35,462 nt of DNA, taken from IMG/VR virus record IMGVR_UViG_3300018036_002435, positions 1 to 35,462 of that record; one strand, given 5' to 3'. Below, piece after piece: positions 1 to 8,688 of the stretch. The notes below the pieces were generated by a model. That model had not been told where the DNA came from, did not search any database, and worked only from the letters and a program-made list of their open reading frames with translations. Position numbers and translations under genes: made by a program. The stretch comes from a virus. Every line of letters starts with the position of its first letter. The first letter of the stretch is position 1.

Positions 1-345
1 ACAAGCGGAGTCAATGGTAACGATGGAACTTCAGGAACAAGTGGAACTTCAGGAGTCAATGGTAACGATGGAACTTCAGGAACAAGTGGAACTTCAGGAG
101 TTAATGGAAACGATGGAACTTCAGGAACAAGTGGAACAAGCGGAGTCAATGGTAACGATGGAACTTCAGGAACAAGTGGAACTTCAGGAGTTAATGGTAA
201 CGATGGAACTTCAGGAACAAGTGGAACTTCAGGAGTTAATGGTAACGATGGAACTTCAGGAACTAGCGGAACAAGCGGAGTTAATGGTAATGATGGAACT
301 TCAGGAACTAGCGGAACAAGCGGAGTCAATGGTCTTGATGGACAA
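1..345 (+). repeat. 45-bp tandem repeat coding Gly-X-Y triplets
   Basis: The unit begins with GGAGTYAAYGG at 7, 52, 97, 142, 187, 232, 277 and 322, an exact 45-nt period that encodes 15 residues (GVN GND followed by three GTS triplets). Units differ mainly by synonymous changes (ACA AGC, ACT TCA, ACT AGC, ACA AGT). The contig starts inside the array, so the true copy number is unknown. Confidence 0.9.
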
Positions 346-1635
346 GACGGACTACAAGAAAGTTGTATACAGGCTGAATTCGAGCTTTCTGGAATTACAA
401 CTTCTAATCAATTTGAAACTAAAGATGTCAATGGAACGCTTACATCAACTGCCCCGGATGTAAAAGAATTAAATATACCATATTTTATTTCAGGTGCATG
501 GCACACAAGTATTTCAAGTGCAATAAATCTTGGTCAGACTGTAACAATAGTCATACAGGCAGGACAATCACAATACCAATACAATGTTAATTCAGCTGGA
601 ATCATAACTGTGAATGGTGTACCAGCTTCACAATATAGTGTTACATTTGTCCAAACAATTGGTGCAGGCGGTAATACTATAATTGATGGCCAAACATATA
701 CCATCTGTACGTCTATTACAAGATTAAATGGTGAAAATGGAACAAGCGGAACCAGTGGAGTTAGTGGAACAAGTGGAACTAGCGGAACCTCAGGAACTAG
801 TGGAGTATCAGTAATCCCTGCAGGATGTGTTAGTGAACTTAAACCACATCCAACTCTTCTTCCTAGCTCAAATGATGGTATTATAAGATTATTGAATTCA
901 TCAGGTGCCTACACTGCGTCGCCAACATTAATTACTTCAATCACAATGAGTTTAAATACTCTTGACGGTGATTCTATAGCCTCTTGGGCAAATCAGCTGG
1001 AGATTGGAGGTATTATCCAATTTTCTAACCTAACTGGAAACGGGCATGTTGCTATGTTTGAAATAACTTCAGCGCCGGCCTTCTTAGCAGCAACTACTGT
1101 TACATTTGATGTTTCTGTAACCTACTATAACGGTAGCTTTAGTTCGAACACTGAATACTCAGTGTGTTATCAGCAGCTAGGATCTTCTGGAACCAGTGGA
1201 ACCAGTGGAACATCGGGAATTAGCGTTACAACCGATCATATTGCAATCAATTCAATTCCACATTCTGTGAATATAGAGGCATATTTAACTACAAATGAAT
1301 GGAGAGACGCTTTTGTTGTCATTCCTACAGGGCTTAATGGTTATTATATACATGAAATAGTTGCTTCATTTGGAGATGGTCAATCAGACAACGATTCGAA
1401 TTTTGAAATTCAAGTTAGAGCAAATAGTGGTACGGTGGGCACATTAATTACATGGGTTCATTTGGCCGCGCAAAGAATATACACACATACTGTTTCAAGC
1501 GGGTCAACAATCCAAGTTAATTCCGGAACAACAATTAATGTAAATTGTACTGATACTGGTGGTATACCTGGAAATAATGGATCTAAACCATACGGATACA
1601 CAGTGACTATAAAACTTAAAGATATTCAGCCATGA
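1..1635 (+). CDS. Collagen-like tail fibre protein (5' partial)
   Basis: Reading frame 1 is open from the first base to the TGA at 1633-1635, giving 544 residues with no start codon in the window; the GTG at 610 is internal. Residues 1-115 are unbroken Gly-X-Y triplets (GTS, GVN, GND), the pattern of collagen-like triple helices. Shorter GTS tracts recur near residues 246-270 and 394-408, separating globular beta-rich segments that I do not recognise. Pro is almost absent from the triplets and Thr/Ser dominate. Such proteins are known as phage tail or side fibres, where the triple helix forms a stalk; the receptor-binding role is inferred. The stop overlaps the next start by 4 nt (ATGA), so the LamG gene is probably co-translated. 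Confident on frame and repeat type, less so on the exact virion part. Confidence 0.85.
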   Translation, partial: TSGVNGNDGTSGTSGTSGVNGNDGTSGTSGTSGVNGNDGTSGTSGTSGVNGNDGTSGTSGTSGVNGNDGTSGTSGTSGVNGNDGTSGTSGTSGVNGNDGTSGTSGTSGVNGLDGQDGLQESCIQAEFELSGITTSNQFETKDVNGTLTSTAPDVKELNIPYFISGAWHTSISSAINLGQTVTIVIQAGQSQYQYNVNSAGIITVNGVPASQYSVTFVQTIGAGGNTIIDGQTYTICTSITRLNGENGTSGTSGVSGTSGTSGTSGTSGVSVIPAGCVSELKPHPTLLPSSNDGIIRLLNSSGAYTASPTLITSITMSLNTLDGDSIASWANQLEIGGIIQFSNLTGNGHVAMFEITSAPAFLAATTVTFDVSVTYYNGSFSSNTEYSVCYQQLGSSGTSGTSGTSGISVTTDHIAINSIPHSVNIEAYLTTNEWRDAFVVIPTGLNGYYIHEIVASFGDGQSDNDSNFEIQVRANSGTVGTLITWVHLAAQRIYTHTVSSGSTIQVNSGTTINVNCTDTGGIPGNNGSKPYGYTVTIKLKDIQP

Positions 1636-2660
1636 TAACGGTATTTAATAGGACCTTTTCTAATCCAGAGTTTGGTGCATCGTTTGAGGGGTTAACTCCT
1701 TTTAATCCAACTGCAACAGATGTCTATGGAGGACTTAGAATGATTTCATTTAATAATAATCTGAGGCTAGACAACAGCCAGTATTTAAATATGTCATTTT
1801 GGATAAAACCAGAATGGCTTGCCGCACAAACTTGGCCAGTTACTTTTTTTCAACATTTTTCACCATATAATGGAGGAGGAGTACCAGCAAGACATCATTT
1901 TTATTTTGGATATGATTTTGAAACAGGTGACGATAGTTTTTTTGTTCAGCTTCAACAATATGAGTATAATGGTGAAGAGTCTCAGCTCTATTTAAGACAA
2001 GAACAGCATATAGTACCTGTTCCTGGAGGAGCATCTGCGCTGCCTTCTAATCCTAATGGAAAGTCATTTTCAGCGGCCACTGTTGCCGATTATGTAAATA
2101 TAATTCTAACATACGATGGAACTATAGGAAATCAAACAATTGGTGCCGCTGGAAGATTGAAAATATATTGGAACGGTGTAGAAATGCAAGGAATGTTAAC
2201 AGAAGAAGCATATGGCCCTGTTGGAAGTATTGCTAACGATCCACAAGGAACTGTAGATTTATCAGGATTTATTTGGGGAGGACAGGGAGGAGTTTGGCCT
2301 ACTGGAAGTAATCCATATGCATATATAGGTGCAATTGACTACAACTTAGAACACGGAGTATCGACAGGATCTATTTATAGCTCTTCACATAAACTCGATA
2401 AATTTATTTTTGATAATGGAACCTTTAGCGGTCTTTGGGGATCTAACGAAATTAATTTCATATATGCTAATGGTTCTCCTGGGACCTATATACCAAATCC
2501 TAATGGATCGTTGTATTTAGACTTTTCAGATTATCCAAATTGGTATGATGATTCATTCGATAATTTGACATTATATCCGAATGCTTTATCACCTATTGTT
2601 CAATATATTACGGGAGCAAATGGAACAATCGCACAGCAAACAACCGATTACGTGCCATAA
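1632..2660 (+). CDS. LamG/concanavalin-like fibre-associated protein
   Basis: A 342-residue protein whose ATG overlaps the stop of the collagen-like gene. It looks like a laminin-G/concanavalin A-type beta sandwich: NMSFWIKPE at residues 53-61, YVNIILTYDG at 154-163 and LKIYWNGVE at 176-184 are the alternating strands typical of LamG_3-type domains (a strand ending in a W-containing segment, then an 'x-W-N-G' strand). There is no signal peptide or membrane segment. In phages such domains sit on fibres or the capsid and bind carbohydrates; here the immediate fibre neighbour supports an accessory adhesin or fibre-tip role. The sugar specificity cannot be read from sequence. The first 40 residues are not recognised and may be the attachment part. 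Confidence 0.7.
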   Translation: MITVFNRTFSNPEFGASFEGLTPFNPTATDVYGGLRMISFNNNLRLDNSQYLNMSFWIKPEWLAAQTWPVTFFQHFSPYNGGGVPARHHFYFGYDFETGDDSFFVQLQQYEYNGEESQLYLRQEQHIVPVPGGASALPSNPNGKSFSAATVADYVNIILTYDGTIGNQTIGAAGRLKIYWNGVEMQGMLTEEAYGPVGSIANDPQGTVDLSGFIWGGQGGVWPTGSNPYAYIGAIDYNLEHGVSTGSIYSSSHKLDKFIFDNGTFSGLWGSNEINFIYANGSPGTYIPNPNGSLYLDFSDYPNWYDDSFDNLTLYPNALSPIVQYITGANGTIAQQTTDYVP

Positions 2661-2667
2661 ACAAATT

Positions 2668-2700
2668 AAAATCGATACATATAATCTCTAAACGATTTTT
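2668..2700 (+). promoter_or_regulatory. Candidate promoter and weak hairpin before the glycan cassette
   Basis: The 42-nt gap before the first glycosyltransferase contains GATACATATAAT (2674-2685), a TATAAT-like -10 box about 20 nt before the ATG, inside an AAAATCG/CGATTTT inverted repeat. Similar GATATATAAT boxes precede the genes at 26598, 27002 and 33787. No clear -35 element is seen. Confidence 0.3.
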
Positions 2701-2702
2701 GT

Positions 2703-4022
2703 ATGATTAAAACGTCTCTACCGACGGCAATTATATATGGCACTAAGCCCTCTGGATTTGAAAGACTGGAATCTGATGTTTATTTTGAAGAAAATTTACA
2801 AGAGGGTGTCAATGTATACCGGCTTGAATTTTCAACAGAATGGGATGTAAGATCTCATATCGCTAAATTCAATCCTGGAGTAATTATTACAATCGGAGAT
2901 GAAACACAGAAATCACTTAGGTCACTCTTCCAAAAGGAAGATACAATAATCAATAACCTATTATATACATATCAACAGGAACCACCTAGTAACATACTGG
3001 CAAATGATATAGTTTGCCAATCAACTACTAAATCCTGTAATATTAATGATGATGTGTATTATCGTAAAGATTTACCATTTTTTAGTGCTTTTACTGGAGC
3101 GTATAAAACTGAAGACCGACTTTATCGAGCGTATGAAGGTCTAAAAAACCAAACTTATCCAAATTGGGAATGGATTATCGTAGATGATTCTCCAAGCGGA
3201 CACAGTAATACTTGGAGAATTGCAAATGAAATTGCAAATAGAGATAATAGAGTAAAAGTATATCGATTAACACCAATCAGTGGAGGTAATGTAGGCGAAG
3301 TAAAACATAGGGCAGCAAGTCTTGCTAATGGAAATTGGTTATTTGAACTTGACCATGATGACAAGGCAATTTCAACGCTTTTTGAAGATTGTGTGACTGC
3401 TACTAAAAAACACCCAGACTCTGGATTCATATATACTGATGTTTGTGAGTTATATGAAGATGGTAAAATGAGGTCCTATGGGCTATCACTACCATATAGA
3501 GAATGGTATGCTCATCCAGAAAATATGTTTAACTGGGGATACAGTGGACATGATTGGGTTAAAGCAGATGGAGAAATGTATCAAACACATTGTTATCCTG
3601 AAATAAATCCAAAAACTATTAGATTTAATATTGGCATGCCAAATCATGCTAGAATTTGGAGAAAGGATATTTATGTTAAAGTGGGTGGGCACAATCGTAA
3701 TATTTCAGTAGCAGATGATTATGAATTAATTGTAAAAACTTTTCTTGAAACAAAGTTCACACATATTCGTAAAATGTTATACTTACAATATAACAATAGA
3801 AACTCTACGGTAGATAATAACGCAACTGACATTAATCGAAGATCTAGATTGATTAAGGATGCTTATGACCAAAGAATACATGAAAGAATACTTCAACTTG
3901 ACAAAAAAGATACTTGTTGGGATGAGAATTTAGGCCATGCTAGAAGACTTCAAAACGATATGTTTGGAGTGGTATATGGTAAAGAAGAACAAATTTTGAA
4001 TTATATTATAGATGAGGAATAA
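2703..4022 (+). CDS. Glycosyltransferase family 2 (GT-A fold)
   Basis: A 439-residue protein with a GT2 catalytic domain at about residues 124-360. LPFFSAFTGAY opens the domain, the nucleotide-binding DDS is at 161-163, and the metal-binding DxD-type DHDD is at 217-220 after FELDHD. The first 120 residues form a separate alpha/beta-looking segment (AIIYGTKPSGFE, VIITIGDE) that I do not recognise. Family members move a sugar from a nucleotide-sugar to an acceptor in the cytoplasm; donor and acceptor are unknown here. It heads a four-gene glycan cassette (2703-7628) and overlaps the carbamoyltransferase start by 11 nt, implying co-translation. There are no membrane segments, so the acceptor is likely soluble, such as a virion protein or precursor glycan. 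Confidence 0.85.
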   Translation: MIKTSLPTAIIYGTKPSGFERLESDVYFEENLQEGVNVYRLEFSTEWDVRSHIAKFNPGVIITIGDETQKSLRSLFQKEDTIINNLLYTYQQEPPSNILANDIVCQSTTKSCNINDDVYYRKDLPFFSAFTGAYKTEDRLYRAYEGLKNQTYPNWEWIIVDDSPSGHSNTWRIANEIANRDNRVKVYRLTPISGGNVGEVKHRAASLANGNWLFELDHDDKAISTLFEDCVTATKKHPDSGFIYTDVCELYEDGKMRSYGLSLPYREWYAHPENMFNWGYSGHDWVKADGEMYQTHCYPEINPKTIRFNIGMPNHARIWRKDIYVKVGGHNRNISVADDYELIVKTFLETKFTHIRKMLYLQYNNRNSTVDNNATDINRRSRLIKDAYDQRIHERILQLDKKDTCWDENLGHARRLQNDMFGVVYGKEEQILNYIIDEE

Positions 4023-5703
4023 TAAAACAGTAGTACTTGGCATAACCAATGGTCATGACCGGGGAGCTGCAATTATGGTTGGCGATAAATTAGAAATCGC
4101 AATTAATGAAGAGCGTTTATCTAGGATTAAACGAGACATATCTGATCAGATACCTATTAAATCAATTAGGTACTGTATGGAAAATTTAAATATCGAGTAT
4201 TCTGATATTGATTTAGTGACATATACGACAACCGAGGTTGAAGATTCAGTTGAATCTCAAATTAATTCAGTGCTAGGTATTCCATTTGAAAAGATCAAGT
4301 TTGTTCCACACCATATGGCACATGCGTATTCTACATTCGGTGGATCGGATTTTGAAGATGCTGCTGTTGTTGTTGCCGACGCAATGGGAAGCGTTTTAGC
4401 TGAGACAAATAAAATGCACGATTGGTACATTAATGATGCTGGGTCTCCTGAAGAAGGTAGGCATTGGGCAGAAGGATATACAATTTATCATTTTAAAAAT
4501 AGAAAAGACCTTCCGAGCGAAGTATATAAAAAATGGGTTCAATTTCCATTTTTAGAACAAGAAGAATTTAAAGGAAAGGGACATGCTAATTCAATAGGCT
4601 TTTTCTATGGAACAGGTGCTAAGCAACTAATTTTTGATCCTATTTCATACTCATGGCCTGCTGGTAAATTAATGGGTTTAGCGTCATATGCTGATAAAAA
4701 ATGGGTTGAAAAACAACCACACTATAGTGAGCGCACTGAAGATGATTTAAATATACCAATTGAAACTATCTGGCCACACATAAATCATGAAACAGATTTT
4801 CAATCAAAGGCAGATATTGCAGGTCTATATCAACGTGAGCAAGAGTTAAATTCATTACATCTTGTAAAATTAGCTAAGAAATTTACAGGATCTGATAATG
4901 TTTGTGTTGCTGGTGGATCTTTTCTTAATTGCAACACTAATGAATTAATTATTCGAAGCGATCTATTCAAAAATCAATATTTTGTTCCTCCTTCAGATGA
5001 TAGTGGAATCGCAATAGGATGTGCGATGTTTGGATCTACATGGATAGGAAATAAATTAGAATCTGAAGGATGGATGTTGCCATATTCTGGAAAAACATAC
5101 AGTGACGAAGAAATTCTAGAAGCAATCAATGATAGTGAAACTCCTCTTAGATATACAAAACTAAATAGTATTGAAGATGCTGCCAAATTAGCAGCAGAAT
5201 ATGTTGCCTCAAATAAGGTAATTGGTTGGTTTCAAGGAGGTAGTGAAATGGGACCCAGAGCACTTGGCAATAGGTCGATCATTGCAAATCCTCAAACAGG
5301 TTGGATGGAAGAATATATTAATTCTGAAATCAAGAAAAGAGAATGGTATCGTCCATTTGCTCCTTCAGTTCTAGAAGAATATGTTGGTGACATATTCGAA
5401 CTTGATGTATTTTCACCATATATGCTCGTAACTACGGAAGTTAAACCGGATTGGAGAAGTAAAATTCCTGCAGTTACGCATATTGACAATACATCAAGAT
5501 ACCAATCTGTTAGTCCAAAATGGAATTATCCATATTATCAACTAATTAATGAGTTTTACAAACTTACTGGAGTTCCGGTAGTTTTAAATACATCGTTCAA
5601 TGGTCCAAGTGAGCCAATCGTTGAAAGTCCAAAAGACGCAATTAACACTCTACGCCGAGAAGGGCTAAAAGCAGTGTTTATAAATAACTACGTAATATAT
5701 TAA
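4012..5703 (+). CDS. NodU/CmcH-type O-carbamoyltransferase
   Basis: The 563-residue length and domain order match the NodU/CmcH/TobZ family. The Kae1-like N-terminal domain starts with VLGITNGHDRGAAIM and carries an HxxxH motif at His100/His104 (HHMAH), the metal/nucleotide site of the fold. AGGSFLNCNTN lies at 300-310. The C-terminal domain has GSEMGPRALGNRSI at 410-423 and KKREWYRPFAPSV at 441-453, the most conserved stretches of this family. These enzymes transfer a carbamoyl group from carbamoyl phosphate, via carbamoyl-AMP, to a sugar hydroxyl. Lying between two glycosyltransferases, it probably carbamoylates a sugar of the phage-made glycan. The start is the ATG overlapping the upstream gene; MRNNKTVVLG leads straight into the first strand. 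Confidence 0.92.
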   Translation: MRNNKTVVLGITNGHDRGAAIMVGDKLEIAINEERLSRIKRDISDQIPIKSIRYCMENLNIEYSDIDLVTYTTTEVEDSVESQINSVLGIPFEKIKFVPHHMAHAYSTFGGSDFEDAAVVVADAMGSVLAETNKMHDWYINDAGSPEEGRHWAEGYTIYHFKNRKDLPSEVYKKWVQFPFLEQEEFKGKGHANSIGFFYGTGAKQLIFDPISYSWPAGKLMGLASYADKKWVEKQPHYSERTEDDLNIPIETIWPHINHETDFQSKADIAGLYQREQELNSLHLVKLAKKFTGSDNVCVAGGSFLNCNTNELIIRSDLFKNQYFVPPSDDSGIAIGCAMFGSTWIGNKLESEGWMLPYSGKTYSDEEILEAINDSETPLRYTKLNSIEDAAKLAAEYVASNKVIGWFQGGSEMGPRALGNRSIIANPQTGWMEEYINSEIKKREWYRPFAPSVLEEYVGDIFELDVFSPYMLVTTEVKPDWRSKIPAVTHIDNTSRYQSVSPKWNYPYYQLINEFYKLTGVPVVLNTSFNGPSEPIVESPKDAINTLRREGLKAVFINNYVIY

Positions 5704-5706
5704 ATC

Positions 5707-6849
5707 ATGAAAAAACCAAATAATATTAAAATTTGCTTAAATGCAATGGTTGGTGCTGAAGCCAATACAATTTCTAGAATGTTAGAATCTGTAGCTGATT
5801 ATATTGACTATTATGTCATACAATGTAACGGTGCAGATAATACAAAAGAAATTATCAATACCTTTTTTCAAGAAAGAGGCATACCTGGATTTACTTACGA
5901 AATTAACTGGAATTTTCCAGGATGGAATAGAGACCATACACTACAAGAGTGTTTAAAGTCCGAACATGGATGTGATTGGATTTTAAGAATGGATGCAGAT
6001 GAGCAATTATCAGTAGATGACAGCTTTGATTGGTCGGTATTTGAAAATAAAAATATTGATGCTTTTAATATTACAGCAGACGCTGGAGATACCATGTATT
6101 ATAGAACTTGGTTGTGGAACGCTGATCGACCTTGGTTTTTTGCGCATGATAAAAGACATGAAACTATCCATCTTCCAGAAGTTGGAGAAGAATTCCAAAG
6201 GGTAAATCTTTCTACCGAATTCAAACATATCATTACAAATGATGGAATGACTTGGTTTGCTCCTATGAAATTTTTAACAGATGCCTTGGAGCTTGAAAGA
6301 GATAAAGTACCAACTAATAAAGTTTTAGAAGATGATTACCACCTATGGTATATTGGAAAATCATATAGTGATTGTCTAGGTGATGTTGATAATTTTCCAT
6401 ATGGAAAACATCACCAAATCGAGTTTGCTCGCAGATCAATTTTCTATTTTGAAATGTTTCTTGACCAACAGCACCAATATCTATCTACACAAAAACCAAA
6501 ATCAATTGATGACATGGGATATTTTGCATGTCTATTAATTGGAGATGCATATGGTATTTTTGGAAACCATGATGCTAAGATTGAATGGTGGAACAGGGCT
6601 ACTGATTTTAATCCGCGTCGAAATGAAAATTACTTAAGAATTTGGAATGCAACAAGAGATGAGGCTGCAAAATCAAAACTATTAGATGTCAATAGGACTA
6701 ATCCTTTCCCAGAATATTCATTCTTAATTTTAAATGCAGCATATTGGGATACTAATCCAAATCTAAAGGCGATGCTTGACGAAGAAACCAAATCCGAAGA
6801 CATTAGTACACCAACTCCAAAAAGATTTTCGGCATCGGGAATTCTATAA
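5707..6849 (+). CDS. Glycosyltransferase (GT2-like, SunS-type)
   Basis: 380 residues. The N-terminal half is GT-A: IKICLNAMVGAEANTISRMLESV opens the domain, VIQCNGADNT is the nucleotide-binding segment, and DWILRMDADEQL carries the DxD (DAD, 96-98). The C-terminal part is helical with Tyr/Trp-rich segments (residues 200-330), resembling the TPR-like tail of SunS-type peptide glycosyltransferases. That resemblance is a fold-level impression, but it raises the possibility of a protein acceptor. The gene starts 3 nt after the carbamoyltransferase stop and overlaps the next start by 1 nt (TAATG). Donor and acceptor cannot be read from sequence. Confidence 0.8.
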   Translation: MKKPNNIKICLNAMVGAEANTISRMLESVADYIDYYVIQCNGADNTKEIINTFFQERGIPGFTYEINWNFPGWNRDHTLQECLKSEHGCDWILRMDADEQLSVDDSFDWSVFENKNIDAFNITADAGDTMYYRTWLWNADRPWFFAHDKRHETIHLPEVGEEFQRVNLSTEFKHIITNDGMTWFAPMKFLTDALELERDKVPTNKVLEDDYHLWYIGKSYSDCLGDVDNFPYGKHHQIEFARRSIFYFEMFLDQQHQYLSTQKPKSIDDMGYFACLLIGDAYGIFGNHDAKIEWWNRATDFNPRRNENYLRIWNATRDEAAKSKLLDVNRTNPFPEYSFLILNAAYWDTNPNLKAMLDEETKSEDISTPTPKRFSASGIL

Positions 6850-7628
6850 TGAAAGTTTACTACTACAAAAATCCAGGAGAATGGGCATTAAATTGGGGAG
6901 ATATAATTGCTCCTGATATAATTGCCCATTTTTCAAAGAGTAAAAAATTAGAAGTAACTAATGATAATAAACATAATAAGTTAGTTAGTGTAGGAAGTGT
7001 TATGAATGCCGTACAGCCATATGACTTTGTATGGGGCACTGGTGTTATTAAGCCTGGAATAATTGGAGGATCTGGAAGTGCTTCAATTTATGCAGTAAGA
7101 GGTCCAAAAACAAGAGATGAATTAATTAAAAATGGTATTAAATGCCCTGCAATATATGGAGACCCTGCCCTCTTGTATCCACAAATATACACTCCAGAAA
7201 AGATAGAAAAAACACATGAATGGGGATTAATTCCACACTATATTGATGTAAATCACCCGGGTGTAGAAAAACTTAAACAAAGGGGATTTAAGATAATTGA
7301 TATATTAGCTGGTAAAAAAGAATTTGTCGATCAATTACATTCGGTAGAAAAAGTATTGAGTTCTAGTTTACATGGCCTAATAGCAGCAGATTCGTATGGT
7401 ATACCAAATGCAAGAATTTCATTTACTGATAAAATTGTAGGTGGTGATTTTAAGTATATGGACTATTCATTGAGTGTTAATCGAAATACATGGAAATCAA
7501 TTGATGGAAATGCTGAAAATATTTTAGTTGACAGTGTGCCTTTGAATCATTCAATTAATTGGGATCCTAATAAATTATTAGAAAATTCACCGTGGTTAGA
7601 TCCTAAGAATAAGGATATATTCTATTAG
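6849..7628 (+). CDS. Polysaccharide pyruvyl transferase-family protein
   Basis: A 259-residue protein with the landmarks of the PF04230 family: NWGD (15-18), VGSVM and WGTG (47-65), AVRGPKT (82-88), YGDPALLYP (103-111), LIPHYID (127-133) and the highly conserved SSSLHGLIAADSYGIP (171-186). Members transfer pyruvate from phosphoenolpyruvate to a hexose as a ketal, or act as related sugar-modifying enzymes, on exopolysaccharide or cell-wall glycans. It is the last gene of the glycan cassette, overlapping the upstream glycosyltransferase by 1 nt. A pyruvate ketal would add negative charge to the product. The protein is shorter than many cellular homologues, but all the motifs I expect are present. 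Confidence 0.88.
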   Translation: MKVYYYKNPGEWALNWGDIIAPDIIAHFSKSKKLEVTNDNKHNKLVSVGSVMNAVQPYDFVWGTGVIKPGIIGGSGSASIYAVRGPKTRDELIKNGIKCPAIYGDPALLYPQIYTPEKIEKTHEWGLIPHYIDVNHPGVEKLKQRGFKIIDILAGKKEFVDQLHSVEKVLSSSLHGLIAADSYGIPNARISFTDKIVGGDFKYMDYSLSVNRNTWKSIDGNAENILVDSVPLNHSINWDPNKLLENSPWLDPKNKDIFY

Positions 7629-7658
7629 TCAATATATACATTAAATTAATTAAAGAAT

Positions 7659-8660
7659 ATGGCAAATAGAATTAAATATTCAGAATCAAAAGTTCCTAAT
7701 TATTTACAAAAAGGAAATTGGGTAATTAGTCCAAGAACATTTGGTGAAGGTCCTAGTTCTACTACTGGATTTTTTCACGGAGTAGACGTTCCAGCTGGAG
7801 GATATGCAGTATATTACTTAAGTAGTGGATCTCCGGGAGTTCAAGTAGTTTCAAATGATAGTGAACTAATTAATTTAATTGGGTATTTAGGAGGTGAAAC
7901 AACATCAATTGAAGTTGCTTTAAAATGGGCACAACAAAACCCAGATGTATATGTTGACAATATAGGATACGAATACGTCCCAACACAAAATTTACAATTA
8001 CTACTTGATTCTAGACACGTTGCATCTTATGCTAGAGGTAATACTTGGTACGACTTAGCAAATGGCATAAAATTTAATGCCATTAATGGTACACTACCAC
8101 ATCTTGATATTTATGGTACACAAGCATTTGAGTTTAATAATGCATCATATTGGCAATCTGAATCTGGACACGAACTGGTAGATATGGGCGGTGATATGAC
8201 ACTATTGATGTGGGTAAATAGCACCGACATAGGAGAAAGGGATACCATTTTCGAAAAAGCTGGAATTGAGTACAATTCATATGAGCATGAAATTGCGGTA
8301 ACATGGGAACCAAATGAAGGATTCAGTTGGTATAGTAGGAGAGGCACATATGGATTCGGTCGTACTAATTCAATAGGTACTTCAGGTTGGCATCTTGTCG
8401 GAATCAAAATGACAACTGGTAAACTTAATGGAGTAGCACGACAAGGATGGTGGTCAATTGATGGAGGTGCATGGATACCAGATTACACTGAAAGATCGAC
8501 AACTGCAATTTTACCAGCTGGTCCAATTAGAGTTGGTCAAGGATATGCTGGTCCAGTAGAAAGTGGTGGAATTGGCATGGTAGCAGTATGGGATAGAACT
8601 ATTACCGATGATGAAGTTAACCAGGTATGGCAATCACAGCGTTCTAAATACGGATTATAA
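7659..8660 (+). CDS. LamG-like fibre/adhesin protein, paralogue A
   Basis: 333 residues in two parts. Residues 25-107 (GPSSTTGFFHGVDVP...GYLGGETTSIEVAL) form a domain shared with the next gene and probably a virion-attachment module. Residues 112-333 are a LamG-like sandwich opening with LDSRHxxSYxxGxTWYDL (116-133), the 'LDAG...SY...TWyDLSG' signature common in Bacteroidetes-phage LamG proteins, followed by MTLLMWVNST and GWHLVGIKM strands and an AVWDRTITDDEVNQVW tail. It follows the glycan cassette after a 30-nt A/T-rich gap. A carbohydrate-binding role on a fibre or capsid is inferred. There is no secretion signal. Confidence 0.72.
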   Translation: MANRIKYSESKVPNYLQKGNWVISPRTFGEGPSSTTGFFHGVDVPAGGYAVYYLSSGSPGVQVVSNDSELINLIGYLGGETTSIEVALKWAQQNPDVYVDNIGYEYVPTQNLQLLLDSRHVASYARGNTWYDLANGIKFNAINGTLPHLDIYGTQAFEFNNASYWQSESGHELVDMGGDMTLLMWVNSTDIGERDTIFEKAGIEYNSYEHEIAVTWEPNEGFSWYSRRGTYGFGRTNSIGTSGWHLVGIKMTTGKLNGVARQGWWSIDGGAWIPDYTERSTTAILPAGPIRVGQGYAGPVESGGIGMVAVWDRTITDDEVNQVWQSQRSKYGL

Positions 8661-8688
8661 TTAGGATAAAGTTACCACATTTAGATGA

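Noticed and set aside
1-345. Regularly spaced repeats resembling a CRISPR array
   Set aside because: The 45-nt period is contiguous and in frame, codes for Gly-X-Y triplets and has no unique spacers.
14-463. 149-aa ORF in another frame of the collagen repeat ([14 protein letters not shown] pattern)
   Set aside because: It is the repeat read out of phase; a 45-nt unit keeps all frames open. The Gly-X-Y frame continues far beyond it and belongs to the real fibre protein.
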